Source of the DNA: Saccharopolyspora erythraea NRRL 2338
GTDB taxonomy: Bacteria > Actinomycetota > Actinomycetes > Mycobacteriales > Pseudonocardiaceae
Direction of reading: 5' to 3'
Assembly (NCBI RefSeq): GCF_000062885.1
Contig: NC_009142.1
Location: 6,561,584-6,625,583, forward strand
Length of the DNA: 64,000 nt
The position numbers and the translations under genes were made by a program. Below, piece by piece: positions 1-8,843 of the stretch (position 1 is its first letter; each line of letters opens with the position of its first letter). Below the pieces are notes generated by a model, which made no database searches, was not told the origin of the DNA, and was given only the letters and a program-made list of their open reading frames with translations.

Positions 1-602
1 CCGGGCTCGCGGGGCGGGTGCCAGCCGAAGCTGCGCACGGCCGCGGTGAAGCCGCGGTAGCGCGGATCGCCGAGGACGCTGCCGTCCCGGCGCTCGTAAC
101 CGGCGTAGCGGATCAGCTGCTCGTTCCAGATGCGCGGCGCCGGGCGGCTCGGCGTGTCCGGCGGGAAGATGCTGATGACGGGGCGGATCTTGCCGCCGTT
201 GGTTGCCTGGCGCAGGTGCTGCACGCAGTGCCCGGCGATGTCGGCGACGGTGTGCACGTCGCGCAGGTCCCGCACCTTCAGGCTCTTCCAGTACAACCTG
301 CCGATGCAGCGGGCGCTGTTGCGCCACGCGACGCGCGCGCCGAACGCCAGCTCGGCCTCGGTGTGGCGGTAGGTGCCGACCGTCTCGACCTCGTAGCGCA
401 TGCGGTCGATGCGGTACTGGAGGGAGCCGGAGTCGCGGTTCTCGGCGTGGAACAGCCGCAGGAAGTCCTCGGCCTCGGCCACGTCCACCGGCGGGGCACC
501 CGCCGGGCGGCGGCTCGCGACGCGCAGCCGCCGGGTGGGCGCCGCCGCCCTGCCCGCGCCGGAGAAGAACGACTCCGGAGCCTCGCCACTCACCCTGAAC
601 AC
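1..602 (-). CDS. nos: Bacterial nitric oxide synthase oxygenase (3' end outside window)
   Basis: Haem- and pterin-dependent enzyme that oxidises L-arginine to NO and citrulline, usually with borrowed flavodoxin or ferredoxin reductases. Only the first 200 residues are present and the gene runs off the left edge. The N-terminal part shows LRLFHAEN, then VAWRNSARCIGR, which contains the cysteine that ligates haem, and further on ISIFPPDTP and WNEQLIRYAGY, all hallmark NOS motifs. Bacterial NOS proteins are about 360-380 residues, so roughly the last 45 percent is missing. Start: GTG at 602. An in-frame TGA lies at 608-606, so no earlier start is possible. No ribosome binding site is seen, but TAACGT lies 7 bases upstream of the GTG, suggesting a leaderless transcript. 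It lies 34 bases downstream of the DUF397 gene on the same strand. Confidence 0.9.
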   Translation of the reverse strand, partial: MFRVSGEAPESFFSGAGRAAAPTRRLRVASRRPAGAPPVDVAEAEDFLRLFHAENRDSGSLQYRIDRMRYEVETVGTYRHTEAELAFGARVAWRNSARCIGRLYWKSLKVRDLRDVHTVADIAGHCVQHLRQATNGGKIRPVISIFPPDTPSRPAPRIWNEQLIRYAGYERRDGSVLGDPRYRGFTAAVRSFGWHPPREP

Positions 603-636
603 GGGTCACACGTTAGCGCGACGGAAACGATCTTGA

Positions 637-822
637 TCAGCAGCTCAGGCGTGCCAGGAACGCCGCCCAGCGGGCGCGGTCGAAGACCAGAACGGGACCA
701 TCGGGCTCCTTGGAATCACGGGCCGCGACGCCGTCGCCCACAAATGCCACCTCTACGCAGGCGCCGTTGTTGCCGCTGCGGCTGGACTTCCGCCAGTTCA
801 AGCTGGCCCGGTCGGCTGGCAC
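637..822 (-). CDS. DUF397 domain small regulatory protein
   Basis: A 61-residue protein with the DUF397 pattern: LNWRKSSRSGNNGACVEVAF near the N-terminus and AARDSKEPDGPVLVF in the second half. In actinomycetes these small proteins are encoded next to XRE/DUF5753 regulators and are thought to act with them in development and antibiotic control, often as antagonist or partner. That role is family knowledge and not visible here. GTG start at 822 is preceded by GGAGG at good distance and lies 16 bases after the stop of the XRE gene, so the two are very likely co-transcribed. Confidence 0.88.
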   Translation of the reverse strand: MPADRASLNWRKSSRSGNNGACVEVAFVGDGVAARDSKEPDGPVLVFDRARWAAFLARLSC

Positions 823-838
823 TCTGCTCGCCTCCGCG

Positions 839-1681
839 TCAGGCGCTGACCAGCGAACCGATCAACGCGAGCGAATCATCAGGCTGCATAGCAGTTTCCT
901 GAAGGTTTTTCGCGGTCATCATATAGGTGCTCACCTGGTCCGGGTCCTGGAGATACACAGCACCGTCAAGCAGCTCGGTATAGCCGATCGGACGGGCATC
1001 GGCGAACTCGAACAGGAAGAACGGGCCGCTCACGGCCGCGTGCGGCCCGTCCTGGGGACGGATGACCTGGATCACGACATTGGGCCGCTCGGCCAGTTCG
1101 AGCAGGTGGCGGTACTGCCGCTTTCGAATCTCTGCGTCACCTATGTGGCGCAGCAGAGCGGATTCCTCGATGACCGCGTGCAGTTCGAGCGGACAGCGGC
1201 TCCCGAGCCGATCCGCCCGCGCCAGACGGAAGGACACGAAACGTTCACTGTGATCGGGGCGCACGAAACCGGTGGAGACCGTCGCCGCTCGCGCATACTC
1301 CTCCGTTTGCAACAGCCCGGGAAGCAATGCGGTCTCGTAGTTGAACTCGGACTTCGCCAAACCCTCGAGACCTACGAACGTCTTGAGCCAATCCGGGACC
1401 ACGTTCGCCCACGGCGCCCACCAGGTTCGCGCGTTCGAGCTTCCCGCCAACGTGACCAGGCGATCGACGTCGTGCCGCGAAACCTCGTAGAACTCGAGCA
1501 GCTCCGCGACTTCCGCAGGTTGCTGCTGGTACCTGCCCGTCTCGAGGTGGGTGATCTTGGCGTGGCTGCACCCGAGCACCTTTCCCGACTCAGCGACGGT
1601 TCGACCTGCTTGAAGACGGTAGTGGCGCAGCTCGTTGCCGATCAGCCAACGCAGCGCCGACGGGTCACCTCGCTCGGCCAA
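839..1681 (-). CDS. XRE-family regulator with DUF5753 domain
   Basis: A 280-residue DNA-binding protein. Residues about 10-65 form a helix-turn-helix (IGNELRHYRLQAGRTVAES, then GCSHAKITHLETGR). The rest matches the DUF5753 ligand/partner domain, with the typical WWAPWANVVPDWLKTFVGLE, the ALLPGLLQTEEYARA segment and PNVVIQVIRP. Start is TTG at 1681 with a near-perfect AGGAGG five bases upstream, which decides it. It leads the XRE - DUF397 pair, with nos behind. It is divergent from the 1832 gene; a 12-bp direct repeat in the shared promoter region is a candidate operator. GC content is visibly lower than in the cell-wall genes, suggesting an accessory origin. Confidence 0.88.
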   Translation of the reverse strand: MAERGDPSALRWLIGNELRHYRLQAGRTVAESGKVLGCSHAKITHLETGRYQQQPAEVAELLEFYEVSRHDVDRLVTLAGSSNARTWWAPWANVVPDWLKTFVGLEGLAKSEFNYETALLPGLLQTEEYARAATVSTGFVRPDHSERFVSFRLARADRLGSRCPLELHAVIEESALLRHIGDAEIRKRQYRHLLELAERPNVVIQVIRPQDGPHAAVSGPFFLFEFADARPIGYTELLDGAVYLQDPDQVSTYMMTAKNLQETAMQPDDSLALIGSLVSA

Positions 1682-1747
1682 GTCGACCTCCTTCCACGCA
1701 AGTCTGCCGCTTCAACCGGAAACCCGATCGGGCGACCATGTGAGCCC

Positions 1748-1805
1748 TCCACTCGATCAGGTAGTCGCTTAGCTTACAAGTTAGCCATATGGTTCCACTC
1801 GATCA
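1748..1805. promoter_or_regulatory. Direct repeat TCCACTCGATCA x2 in a divergent promoter region
   Basis: The 12-mer TCCACTCGATCA occurs exactly at 1748-1759 and 1794-1805, 46 bases apart start to start. Between them lies an AT-rich patch with TTAGC repeated twice 12 bases apart. The pair sits in the 150-bp gap between the XRE regulator (leftward) and the 95-residue gene (rightward), where an operator for the XRE protein would be expected. The assignment to the regulator is inference. Confidence 0.45.
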
Positions 1806-1831
1806 CCGAAACCGAATCACAGGAGGACGAC

Positions 1832-2119
1832 ATGCCCGAATTCGACGCCGATGCGCTGGCCCCGTTTGGAACCCGAGAGGAATTCATGGCCGAACGGGGC
1901 AACCTGGCAAAGGAGAGCACACCGAAACTGTTCGCGTTGTGCGAGGAGGTGGGCGACCGCCACTGCGGGCACGTCGAGTACTGGGGCATGGCGTTCGACG
2001 ACCACGCCGCGATCGTCAGCGCCACGGGGCGGATGAACGGGTCGTTCCGGTCGGCCGAGTCGGCCCGGCAGCGGCTCGCCCGCATCGGGAGCCAGGAGCT
2101 GCACCTGATGTGGGTGTAG
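1832..2119 (+). CDS. Hypothetical protein, divergent from XRE regulator
   Basis: A 95-residue soluble protein that I do not recognise as a named family. ATG at 1832 is preceded by a perfect AGGAGG. It begins MPEFDADALAPFGTREEFM, is acidic, and contains a segment LFALCEEVGDRHCGHVEYWGM with two cysteines and two histidines, ending in ELHLMWV. There is no signal peptide or membrane segment. Reality is supported by the strong ribosome binding site, promoter-like AT-rich upstream sequence and divergent pairing with the regulator. It could be the regulator's target. Function unknown. Confidence 0.65.
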   Translation: MPEFDADALAPFGTREEFMAERGNLAKESTPKLFALCEEVGDRHCGHVEYWGMAFDDHAAIVSATGRMNGSFRSAESARQRLARIGSQELHLMWV

Positions 2120-2172
2120 TGCGCCCCTACTGCGCAGTGCGGCCCTACGGCTTGGTGCGCCCCTACTGCGCC
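2119..2172. repeat. 18-bp tandem repeat, three copies, at convergent gene ends
   Basis: Three head-to-tail 18-base units beginning GTGCGCCCCTACTGCGCA (2119-2136), a diverged middle copy (2137-2154) and a nearly exact third copy (2155-2172). The array starts at the last base of the plus-strand gene stop and reaches into the last codons and stop of ftsQ. There is no hairpin or T-tract typical of a terminator. Confidence 0.7.
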
Positions 2173-2915
2173 ACGGTGGGCAGCACCGGACTGGTCACGT
2201 CGTATACGCGGCCCGGGCGGGTGAGCAGGGGCGGCAGGATCGCGGCCTTGCGGGGCGTCTCCCGCACGCCGCCCCACTCCACCTCGCGGTCGCCGCGCAG
2301 GTGCAGGCGCAGGTCGCGGGGGTTGTGCGCGATCACCGCCGTCACCTCGGCGCGCACGGCCGGGGGAAGCGCGGTCAGGACGGTCATCGCGGCGGTGATC
2401 GCCGGGTCGCCCGGACCGGCGTGCCGGGCCTCCAGCCTCGGCAGTCCGGCAGGGGCCTGCGGCACCTGGTCGAAGGTGACCCCGCCCGCGTCGACGAGCT
2501 GGAAGCCGGTGCCGGTGACCAGGTAGGCCACCGGGACGCGCTCGGTGACCCGCAGCCGGACCGCCGAAGGCCACGCCAGCTCGACCCCGGCCTCGGCGAC
2601 CTTCGGCACCGCGCGCAGGCGCTCGGCGATCTGCTCCTCGTCGACCTGCAGCATCGGCTTGCCCAGCTCGACGCCGGCCGCGGCCAGGACCTCCTGCTCG
2701 GACAACGCACCGTTGCCTTCGACACGGACCTCGCGCACGCCCAGCAGGGGCGTGAAGTACAGGACGAGCGCGACCACGGTCGCCGCCGCGACCACCGCGG
2801 GCAGCAGCCAGCGCCGCCACGGCGGCGGCGCGACGCCACCGCGCACCGGCCGGCCACCGGTGCTGCGGCGCACGCCGGGCCTGGCCGGTCGGCGACCGCG
2901 CGACCGCGTCGTCAC
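2163..2915 (-). CDS. ftsQ: Cell division protein FtsQ
   Basis: Divisome scaffold protein of the FtsQ-FtsL-FtsB type, anchored in the membrane with an extracellular POTRA domain. The 250 residues show an Arg/Pro-rich cytoplasmic tail, one membrane helix (about 34-56, WLLPAVVAAATVVALVLYF), the POTRA start VREVRVEGNGALSEQEV and then the FtsQ beta domain with YLVTGTGFQLVDAGGV. GTG start at 2915 overlaps the TGA of the small upstream reading frame (GTGA). It is the last recognisable dcw gene leftward. ftsZ, normally the next gene, is not found before the window edge. Confidence 0.93.
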   Translation of the reverse strand: MTTRSRGRRPARPGVRRSTGGRPVRGGVAPPPWRRWLLPAVVAAATVVALVLYFTPLLGVREVRVEGNGALSEQEVLAAAGVELGKPMLQVDEEQIAERLRAVPKVAEAGVELAWPSAVRLRVTERVPVAYLVTGTGFQLVDAGGVTFDQVPQAPAGLPRLEARHAGPGDPAITAAMTVLTALPPAVRAEVTAVIAHNPRDLRLHLRGDREVEWGGVRETPRKAAILPPLLTRPGRVYDVTSPVLPTVAQ

Positions 2916-3274
2916 GCGCGCTCCCCGCTCAGGCCAAGGTCACCGGGCAGGGCAACGACCCTGTGCAGGCCACGGTCACCGGGCAGATGACGGGTCCCGG
3001 CGGGGGACCGGCGAGCGGACTCCGGCAGTCCCGGCAACCGGGAGGAACCTTGCAGGCCTTGGGCCTCGCCAGCGGAGGCAAACTCCGGCAGCCCCGATCG
3101 CCGCAGGCCCGGCCGAGCCGGGTAGCGCACCGAACCCGACACACCCAGCCCCGGCGAGCACGCACGCTGCGACAGACCCGGCAACCGGGCCGGACCAGCC
3201 ACGCCCCGCCGGACCGGCGAGCACGCGTGCTGCGACAGGCCGGGCAGCACGGCGGGGCGGCGGCGGGCGGTCAT
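2912..3274 (-). CDS. Possible coupled small ORF in the murC-ftsQ gap
   Basis: A 120-residue open frame that exactly fills the gap between murC and ftsQ. Its ATG overlaps the murC stop (ATGA at 3274-3271), with GAGGAGG four bases upstream. Its TGA overlaps the ftsQ GTG (GTGA at 2915-2912). The predicted protein is Pro/Gly/Arg-rich with five LPG-containing repeats ([34 protein letters not shown] and others). It has no signal peptide, helix or known domain. The underlying DNA is a degenerate repeat, and the GAGGAG also encodes the murC C-terminus, so this may be a spacer with chance overlaps. No function can be assigned. Confidence 0.3.
   Translation of the reverse strand: MTARRRPAVLPGLSQHACSPVRRGVAGPARLPGLSQRACSPGLGVSGSVRYPARPGLRRSGLPEFASAGEAQGLQGSSRLPGLPESARRSPAGTRHLPGDRGLHRVVALPGDLGLSGERA
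3008..3250. repeat. Degenerate repeat in murC-ftsQ spacer
   Basis: Sequences beginning CCGGCGAGCACGC recur at 3151 and 3214 (63-base period, close match over about 37 bases), with a more diverged relative near 3008 that shares CCCGGCAACCGGG with the 3151 copy. The array underlies the repeated LPGLS motifs of the 2912-3274 frame. This gap is unusual because other junctions in the cluster overlap. Confidence 0.55.
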
Positions 3275-4743
3275 GCGTCCTCCTCGGTCGCCCCGCTCTC
3301 GCGCTCGACCTCGGCGAGGATCTCCGGGCCGAGCATCGTCACGTCCCCCGCACCCATGGTCAGGACCAGGTCGCCGGGCTGGACCAGCCCCGCGACCAGC
3401 GGCGCGGCGGCGGTGAACGACGCCTCGTAGTGCACCCGCTCGGCGGGCAGCGGCACCGACTCGGCGATCAGCTCACCGGTGACGCCCGGCTGCGGGTCCT
3501 CCCGCGCGCCGTAGACGTCGAGCACGACGACCTCGTCGGCCAGGCCGAGCGCCGTGGCGAACTCGCCCGAGAAGGCCGCCGTGCGCGAGTACAGGTGCGG
3601 CTGGAAGACCACGACCAGCCGTCCGTCGCCGACCACCGGGCGCGCCGCGCGCAGCTGCGCGTCGACCTCGGTGGGGTGGTGGGCGTAGTCGTCGTAGACC
3701 CGCACCCCGTCGGCACGGCCCTTGAACTCGAAGCGCCTGCGCACACCGCCGAACGCGGCCAGGCCCTCGAGCAGGCCCTCCAGCGGTGCGCCGAGCTCCA
3801 GCCCGGCCAGCAGGGCGGCGACGGCGTTGGCCGCCATGTGCTCACCGGGCACCGCCACCTGGACGTCGAGGCGGTCGCCGGACACCTCGACGGTCACCAC
3901 GCCCGAACCGTGCTCGGGGCGGTAGCCGACCATGCGCGCGTCGCCGTCGGCGGTCACCTCGTGGCCGTACCGGCGCACCCGCACCCCGGCCGCCTCCGCC
4001 TGGTCGGCCAGCAGCGCCGCGCCCGCGTCGTCGGCGCAGGCGATGAGCACGCCGCCCGGCTCGATGCGCTCCACGAACCGCTGGAAGACCTCCGTGTAGG
4101 CCTCGGCGGTGCCGTGGTGGTCGAGGTGGTCGGGCTCGACGTTGGTCACCACCGCGACCGACGGCGCGAACACCAGGAACGAGCCGTCGCTCTCGTCGGC
4201 CTCGGCGACGAAGACACCGCCGTCGCCGTGGTGGGCGTTGGCCCCCGACTCGTTGAGGTCGCCGCCGATGGCGAACGACGGGTCGAGGCGGCAGTGCTGC
4301 AACGCCACGGTCAGCATCGAGGTGGTCGAGGTCTTGCCGTGCGTTCCCGCCACGCAGGCCACGCGGTGGTCGGCCATCAGCGCCGCCAGCGCCTCCGCCC
4401 GGCGCAGCACCGGGACGCCGCGTTCCTGCGCCGCGACCAGCTCCGGGTTGTCCCGACGGATCGCGGTGGAGACCACGACCGCCGTCGGGTCACCGTCGAA
4501 CTGCTCGATGTTCTCCGCCCGGTGCCCCAGCGCGATGTGCGCGCCCTGCGCCTTCAGCGCCAGCACCGTGCGCGAGTCCCTGGCGTCGGAACCCGACACC
4601 TGCCTGCCCCGCGCCAGCAGGATGCGCGCGATGCCGCTCATCCCGGCGCCGCCGATGCCGACCAGGTGCACCCGCTCCAGCAGCGCGGTCACGTCCGCGG
4701 CGGACGGATCCAGGTACGTCCCACCGGCCGCATCGGTCCTCAT
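3271..4743 (-). CDS. murC: UDP-N-acetylmuramate--L-alanine ligase MurC
   Basis: Cytoplasmic ATP-dependent Mur ligase that adds L-Ala to UDP-MurNAc, the first amino acid of the stem peptide. The 490 residues show the Rossmann-like [16 protein letters not shown] (28-43), the ATP loop [10 protein letters not shown] (133-142), the Mur central-domain DESDGSFL and EPDHLDHHG, and the C-terminal [10 protein letters not shown] and FQPHLYSRT typical of MurC. Length is normal. ATG at 4743 overlaps the murG TGA (ATGA), so translation is probably coupled. Confidence 0.97.
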   Translation of the reverse strand: MRTDAAGGTYLDPSAADVTALLERVHLVGIGGAGMSGIARILLARGRQVSGSDARDSRTVLALKAQGAHIALGHRAENIEQFDGDPTAVVVSTAIRRDNPELVAAQERGVPVLRRAEALAALMADHRVACVAGTHGKTSTTSMLTVALQHCRLDPSFAIGGDLNESGANAHHGDGGVFVAEADESDGSFLVFAPSVAVVTNVEPDHLDHHGTAEAYTEVFQRFVERIEPGGVLIACADDAGAALLADQAEAAGVRVRRYGHEVTADGDARMVGYRPEHGSGVVTVEVSGDRLDVQVAVPGEHMAANAVAALLAGLELGAPLEGLLEGLAAFGGVRRRFEFKGRADGVRVYDDYAHHPTEVDAQLRAARPVVGDGRLVVVFQPHLYSRTAAFSGEFATALGLADEVVVLDVYGAREDPQPGVTGELIAESVPLPAERVHYEASFTAAAPLVAGLVQPGDLVLTMGAGDVTMLGPEILAEVERESGATEEDA

Positions 4744-5831
4744 CGCCCGGCCACCTCCAGCACGATCTGGGCCAGCACCCGGTCCGCCTCGCGGTGCCCG
4801 GTGCTCAGCGTCGCCCGGCTCATCTCCTGCAACCGCTGGGCGTCCAGCGCCAGCGGCAGCAACTCTTCGACGACCCGCTGCGGGGTCATCTGCTCGTCCG
4901 GCACCAGCCGCGCGCCACCGGCGCTGACCACCGGCTGCGCGTTGAGCGCCTGCTCGCCGTTGCCGTGCGGCAGCGGCACGAAGACCGCGGGCAGGCCGAC
5001 CGCCGAGACCTCGGCGACCGTCATCGCCCCGGAGCGGCAGACCACCAGGTCGGCCGCGGCGTAGGCGAGGTCCATCCGCTCCAGGTACGGCACCGCGTTG
5101 TAGACGGGCGCGCCCGGGACCTGCTGCACCGCGAGGGTGTTCTTCGGGCCGTGGGCGTGCAGCACGCCGACCCCGGCGCGCCCCAGCGCGTCGGCCGCGC
5201 CGGAGAAGGCGGTGTTGAGGGTGCGGGCACCCTGCGAGCCGCCGAAGACCAGGATGGTCGGGGCGTGCGGGTGCAGCCCGAAGTGGGCCCGCGCCTGGGC
5301 GCGCAGCGCCGCGCGGTCGAGCGTGGTGATCGACTCCCGCAGCGGGATGCCGATGGTCCGCGCCCCGGCCAGGCCGCTGTCCGGGGTGGCTGACAGCACG
5401 CGCTCGGCGAACTTCGCGCCGACCTTGTTCGCCAGCCCGGCGCGGGCGTTGGCCTCGTGCACCACGATCGGGGTCTTGCCGCGCGCGGCGAGGTAGGCCG
5501 GCAGCGACACGTAGCCGCCGAAGCCGACGACGACGTCGGCGCCGACCCGGTCGAGCACCTCACGCGTCCGCTTGACCGACTCCCGCACCTTCAGCGGCAG
5601 CTTGAGCAGTTCGGGGGTGGGTTTGCGCGGCATCGGCACCGGCGGCACCAGCTCCAGCGGGTAGCCGCGGGCCGGCACCAGCCGGTTCTCCAGACCGCGC
5701 TCGGTGCCCAGCGCGGTGACCCGCGCGTCCGGCCGCAGCCGTCGCACCGCGTCGGCCAGCGCCAGTGCCGGCTCGATGTGGCCGGCGGTACCGCCACCGG
5801 CCACCACGACCGACGGCGCCCGCCGCGCCAT
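4740..5831 (-). CDS. murG: Lipid II synthase MurG
   Basis: Membrane-associated GT-B glycosyltransferase that adds GlcNAc to lipid I, making lipid II. It shows [15 protein letters not shown] at the N-terminus, [23 protein letters not shown] and [25 protein letters not shown] followed by EQALNA, all MurG signatures. 363 residues from ATG 5831. An alternative start is TTG at 5873, which overlaps the ftsW TGA and has GGAGGA six bases upstream. It would add 14 residues and is better placed for coupling, so the true start is uncertain. Confidence 0.96.
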   Translation of the reverse strand: MARRAPSVVVAGGGTAGHIEPALALADAVRRLRPDARVTALGTERGLENRLVPARGYPLELVPPVPMPRKPTPELLKLPLKVRESVKRTREVLDRVGADVVVGFGGYVSLPAYLAARGKTPIVVHEANARAGLANKVGAKFAERVLSATPDSGLAGARTIGIPLRESITTLDRAALRAQARAHFGLHPHAPTILVFGGSQGARTLNTAFSGAADALGRAGVGVLHAHGPKNTLAVQQVPGAPVYNAVPYLERMDLAYAAADLVVCRSGAMTVAEVSAVGLPAVFVPLPHGNGEQALNAQPVVSAGGARLVPDEQMTPQRVVEELLPLALDAQRLQEMSRATLSTGHREADRVLAQIVLEVAGR

Positions 5832-5869
5832 GGCGTCGCCCGCGCCGTACCCGGCCGCTTGCTGCCAGC

Positions 5870-7294
5870 TCAACGATGTCCTCCTCGTGTCTGCGCCCGG
5901 GATCCCGGCCCGCTGCGCGCTCCGCGCGCGCGTGCCTCTCCGGATCCCCGGCGGGTGGCTTGCGCCCCCGGGGTCTTCACCCCGGGGCGGCTCGGTGGGG
6001 TGGTGGCCCGCGCCGGACGCCGCTTCACCGGCGGCCGGTAGGGCTCCGGTGTGGGCAACCGCAGCAACCGGCCCACCCGGCCCGGTCCCAGAGACCGTAG
6101 CGCGGCGATCGCCTCCGGCTCGTGCCGGGCGAAGTTGGCGAGCAGCCCGAACACCAGCATGGTCGTCACAACCGACGACCCGCCGGAGGAGATCAGCGGC
6201 AGCGGCAGGCCGGTGATGGGCAGCAGCCCGACCACGTAGCCGACGTTGATCGCGGCCTGCCCGACCAGCCACGTCGTCAGGGTCGCGGCGATGAGCCGGA
6301 TCCACGGGTCGGTGTTGCGGGAGGCGATGCGCATGCCGACGTAGGCGGTGGTGCCGAACAGGACGAGCACCAGCGAGCAGCCGACGAAGCCCAGCTCCTC
6401 GCCGATGACGGCGAAGATGAAGTCGTTGTGCACGTTGGGCAGGTACTGCCACTTGGACCAGCCCTGCCCGAGCCCGCGGCCGAACAGCCCGCCGTCGGCC
6501 AGCGCGTACAGCGACTGCTGCGCGTGGTAGCCGCGCCCGCTGGGGTCGGAGCCGGGGTCGAGGAAGGTCGTCAGCCGCGCCATCCGGTAGTCGGCGACCA
6601 TGGTCAGCACCACGCCCGCGGTCACCGCCGCCAGCAGGACCACGCCGAACAGCCGCAGCGGCGCGCCCGCGAACCACATCAGCGCGGCCAGCACTATGAA
6701 CAGCGTGATCGTCGAACCGAGGTCGGGCTGCAGCATCACCAGGGCGAACATCAGCAGCGCGCCGGGCACCACGGGCACCAGCAGGTGCCGGTACTGGCCG
6801 AGCAGGCCGCGCTTGGTGACCAGCACGTGCGCGCCCCACAGCGCGAACGCGACCTTGGCGAACTCGACCGGCTGGAAGGAGACCCCGGCGATGATGAACC
6901 AGCTCTGCGCGCCGTTGACCGTCGCTCCCAGTGGGGTCAGCACCAGCACCAGCAGACCGAGGCAGGAGGTGAGCAGGATCAGGCTGAACCGCCGCATCAG
7001 CCGCACCGGCACCCGCAGCGCGATGTAGAACAGCACCAGCCCGGCCAGGCAGTACAGCACCTGCCTGCCGAAGACGTTGTAGGTCGAGCCCGCCTTGCTG
7101 AACGAGTCGACGCTGGAGGCCGACAGCACCATCACCAGGCCGAACACGGTCAGCAGGCCGAAGACGGCCAGCAGCAGGTGGAACGAGGCCAGCGGCCGGG
7201 TGAGCCACGCGGTCAGCGGCGAGAACAGCGCGCCCGCGCCGCGCCGGTCGACGCCGCGGGCCTGCCTCGGGGCGGTCTTGGTGGCGGTGGGCAC
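5870..7294 (-). CDS. ftsW: SEDS peptidoglycan glycosyltransferase FtsW
   Basis: Polytopic SEDS polymerase that links lipid II at the septum together with the FtsI transpeptidase. About 474 residues with about ten membrane helices. Visible signatures include [35 protein letters not shown] followed by [20 protein letters not shown], and [26 protein letters not shown] Pro/Arg/Gly-rich cytoplasmic tail of about 70 residues follows. GTG at 7294 is chosen because it lies eight bases from the murD stop and about 20 residues before the first helix region. The upstream frame is non-coding in character. Confidence 0.95.
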   Translation of the reverse strand: MPTATKTAPRQARGVDRRGAGALFSPLTAWLTRPLASFHLLLAVFGLLTVFGLVMVLSASSVDSFSKAGSTYNVFGRQVLYCLAGLVLFYIALRVPVRLMRRFSLILLTSCLGLLVLVLTPLGATVNGAQSWFIIAGVSFQPVEFAKVAFALWGAHVLVTKRGLLGQYRHLLVPVVPGALLMFALVMLQPDLGSTITLFIVLAALMWFAGAPLRLFGVVLLAAVTAGVVLTMVADYRMARLTTFLDPGSDPSGRGYHAQQSLYALADGGLFGRGLGQGWSKWQYLPNVHNDFIFAVIGEELGFVGCSLVLVLFGTTAYVGMRIASRNTDPWIRLIAATLTTWLVGQAAINVGYVVGLLPITGLPLPLISSGGSSVVTTMLVFGLLANFARHEPEAIAALRSLGPGRVGRLLRLPTPEPYRPPVKRRPARATTPPSRPGVKTPGAQATRRGSGEARARGARSGPGSRAQTRGGHR

Positions 7295-7301
7295 GACCGG
7301 T

Positions 7302-8741
7302 TCACCCGCCGTTGGCCGGGGCCACCGCGCCCGACAGCACGTCGCGGACCGCGTCGGCGAACGCGCGGCCGCGGTGGGCGTAGTCGGTGAACATGTCCAT
7401 GGAGGCGGCGGCGGGCGCAAGGACGACGGCGCAGCCGGGCTCTGCGAATTCACCCGCGAGGCGGACAGCGGCAAGCATGCCCGCATCGTCCCCCGACTCC
7501 ACCTCGCGCACCGGAACATCGGGCGCGTGTCGAGCCAGCGCTTCGGCGAACCGGGCGCGGTCCCGGCCGATGAGCACCACCCCGGCGAGGCGGGCGGCGT
7601 TGGCCGCGACCAGGTCCTCGACGTCGGCGCCCTTGAGCAGGCCGCCCGCGATCCACACGACCTTCGGGTGCGCGCGCAGCGCGGCGTCGGCGGCGTGCGG
7701 GTTGGTGGCCTTGGAGTCGTCGACGTAGGACACGCCCGCGGACTCGGCCACCACGACCGAGCGGTGCGCGCCGGGCTGGAAGGAGCGCAGGCCCTCGGCG
7801 ACGGCCTCCGGTTCGACGCCGTAGGCGCGTGCGAGGGACGCCGCGGCCAGCGCGTTGGCCACGTTGTGCGGACCGGCCGGGTGGACGTCGGCGACCGCCG
7901 CCAGGCGCACCCGGTCGCCGAACGCGCGGTCCACCAGCGCGCCCGACTCGACGCCGAGAACGCCGGGCGCCGGGTCGGAGAGCGTGAACGAAACCCGGCG
8001 GGCCTGCTGCGGAGCGCCGGCGTCGGCCAGCCGCACCGACCACTCGTCGTCGGCGTTGTGCACCGCGACCGAGTTGCCCGCGTAGACGCGGGCCTTGGCC
8101 GCGCCGTAGGCGTCCAGCGAGCCGTGCCAGTCGAGGTGGTCGGCGGCGAGGTTGAGCACGACCGAGGCGTGCGGGGCGACCGTCTGCGACCAGTGCAGCT
8201 GGAAGCTCGACAGCTCCACCGCGAGCACCCGGTGCCCGGCGCGGACCGCGTCGACGACCGGCAGGCCGACGTTGCCGCAGGCGACGACGTCGACGCCGTC
8301 TGCGCGCAGGATCGACTCCAGCATGCCGACGGTGGTGGTCTTGCCGTTGGTGCCGGTCACCGCGAGCCAGGTGGCCGGCCCCGCAGGCCGGCCCGTCGAG
8401 TCAGCCGGCTCGTTCGCCTTCTCCTGGTCCAGGCGCCATGCCAGCTCGACCTCGCCGATCAGCTCCACCCCGGCCGCGACGGTGGCGGCCAGCAGCGGCG
8501 ACTCCGGCCGCCAGCCGGGGCTGGTGACCACCAGGTCGGTGCCCTCCGGCGGCTCGGTCAGCCCGGGGACCAGCTCGGCGCCCTGCGCCTGCAACGACGC
8601 CAGGGCCACCAGCCGGTCGGACGAGGCGTCGGAGACGGTCACCGAGGCACCCGCGGCCAGCAGCGCCTCGGCCGCCGACCGCCCGGACACCCCGGCACCG
8701 GCGACCAGCACCCGCAGACCCTCGAACCGACCCGTCGTCAA
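7302..8741 (-). CDS. murD: UDP-N-acetylmuramoylalanine--D-glutamate ligase MurD
   Basis: Adds D-Glu to UDP-MurNAc-L-Ala in the cytoplasm. 479 residues with the N-terminal LRVLVAGAGVSGRSAAEALL, ATP loop VTGTNGKTTTVGML, LNLAADHLDWHG, the C-terminal YVDDSKATNPHAADAAL with the MurD-specific DSKATN, and APAAASMDMFTDYAHRG. The start is TTG at 8741 with GGAGGATCG just upstream. It is separated from mraY by a 190-bp structured spacer, unlike the other overlapping junctions. Confidence 0.96.
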   Translation of the reverse strand: MTTGRFEGLRVLVAGAGVSGRSAAEALLAAGASVTVSDASSDRLVALASLQAQGAELVPGLTEPPEGTDLVVTSPGWRPESPLLAATVAAGVELIGEVELAWRLDQEKANEPADSTGRPAGPATWLAVTGTNGKTTTVGMLESILRADGVDVVACGNVGLPVVDAVRAGHRVLAVELSSFQLHWSQTVAPHASVVLNLAADHLDWHGSLDAYGAAKARVYAGNSVAVHNADDEWSVRLADAGAPQQARRVSFTLSDPAPGVLGVESGALVDRAFGDRVRLAAVADVHPAGPHNVANALAAASLARAYGVEPEAVAEGLRSFQPGAHRSVVVAESAGVSYVDDSKATNPHAADAALRAHPKVVWIAGGLLKGADVEDLVAANAARLAGVVLIGRDRARFAEALARHAPDVPVREVESGDDAGMLAAVRLAGEFAEPGCAVVLAPAAASMDMFTDYAHRGRAFADAVRDVLSGAVAPANGG

Positions 8742-8760
8742 CGATCCTCCACTGCGTCAG

Positions 8761-8843
8761 TGCGGGTACACCCGCACCCGGCCGGGACCGCGAAGCGGCT
8801 CGCGGTCCCCACTGCGTACCGCGGGGCGCCGCCCGGGCGCCCC
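8761..8843 (-). other. Three hairpins in mraY-murD spacer
   Basis: Inverted repeats in the direction of transcription: 8823-8843 (8-bp stem GGGGCGCC, 5-base loop), 8784-8809 (perfect 10-bp stem GGGACCGCGA, loop AGCGGC) and 8761-8776 (stem TGCGGG, 4-base loop). They fill the only long gap between mraY and murD. A 62-residue Arg/Gly-rich open frame (8926-8738) also spans this gap and ends over the murD TTG, but it looks like spacer sequence. Attenuation, processing or partial termination are possible roles. Confidence 0.6.

Noticed and set aside
1774-2820. Minus-strand frame covering ftsQ and the 95-residue gene
   Set aside because: Out of frame with FtsQ and low-complexity; FtsQ motifs are in the other frame.
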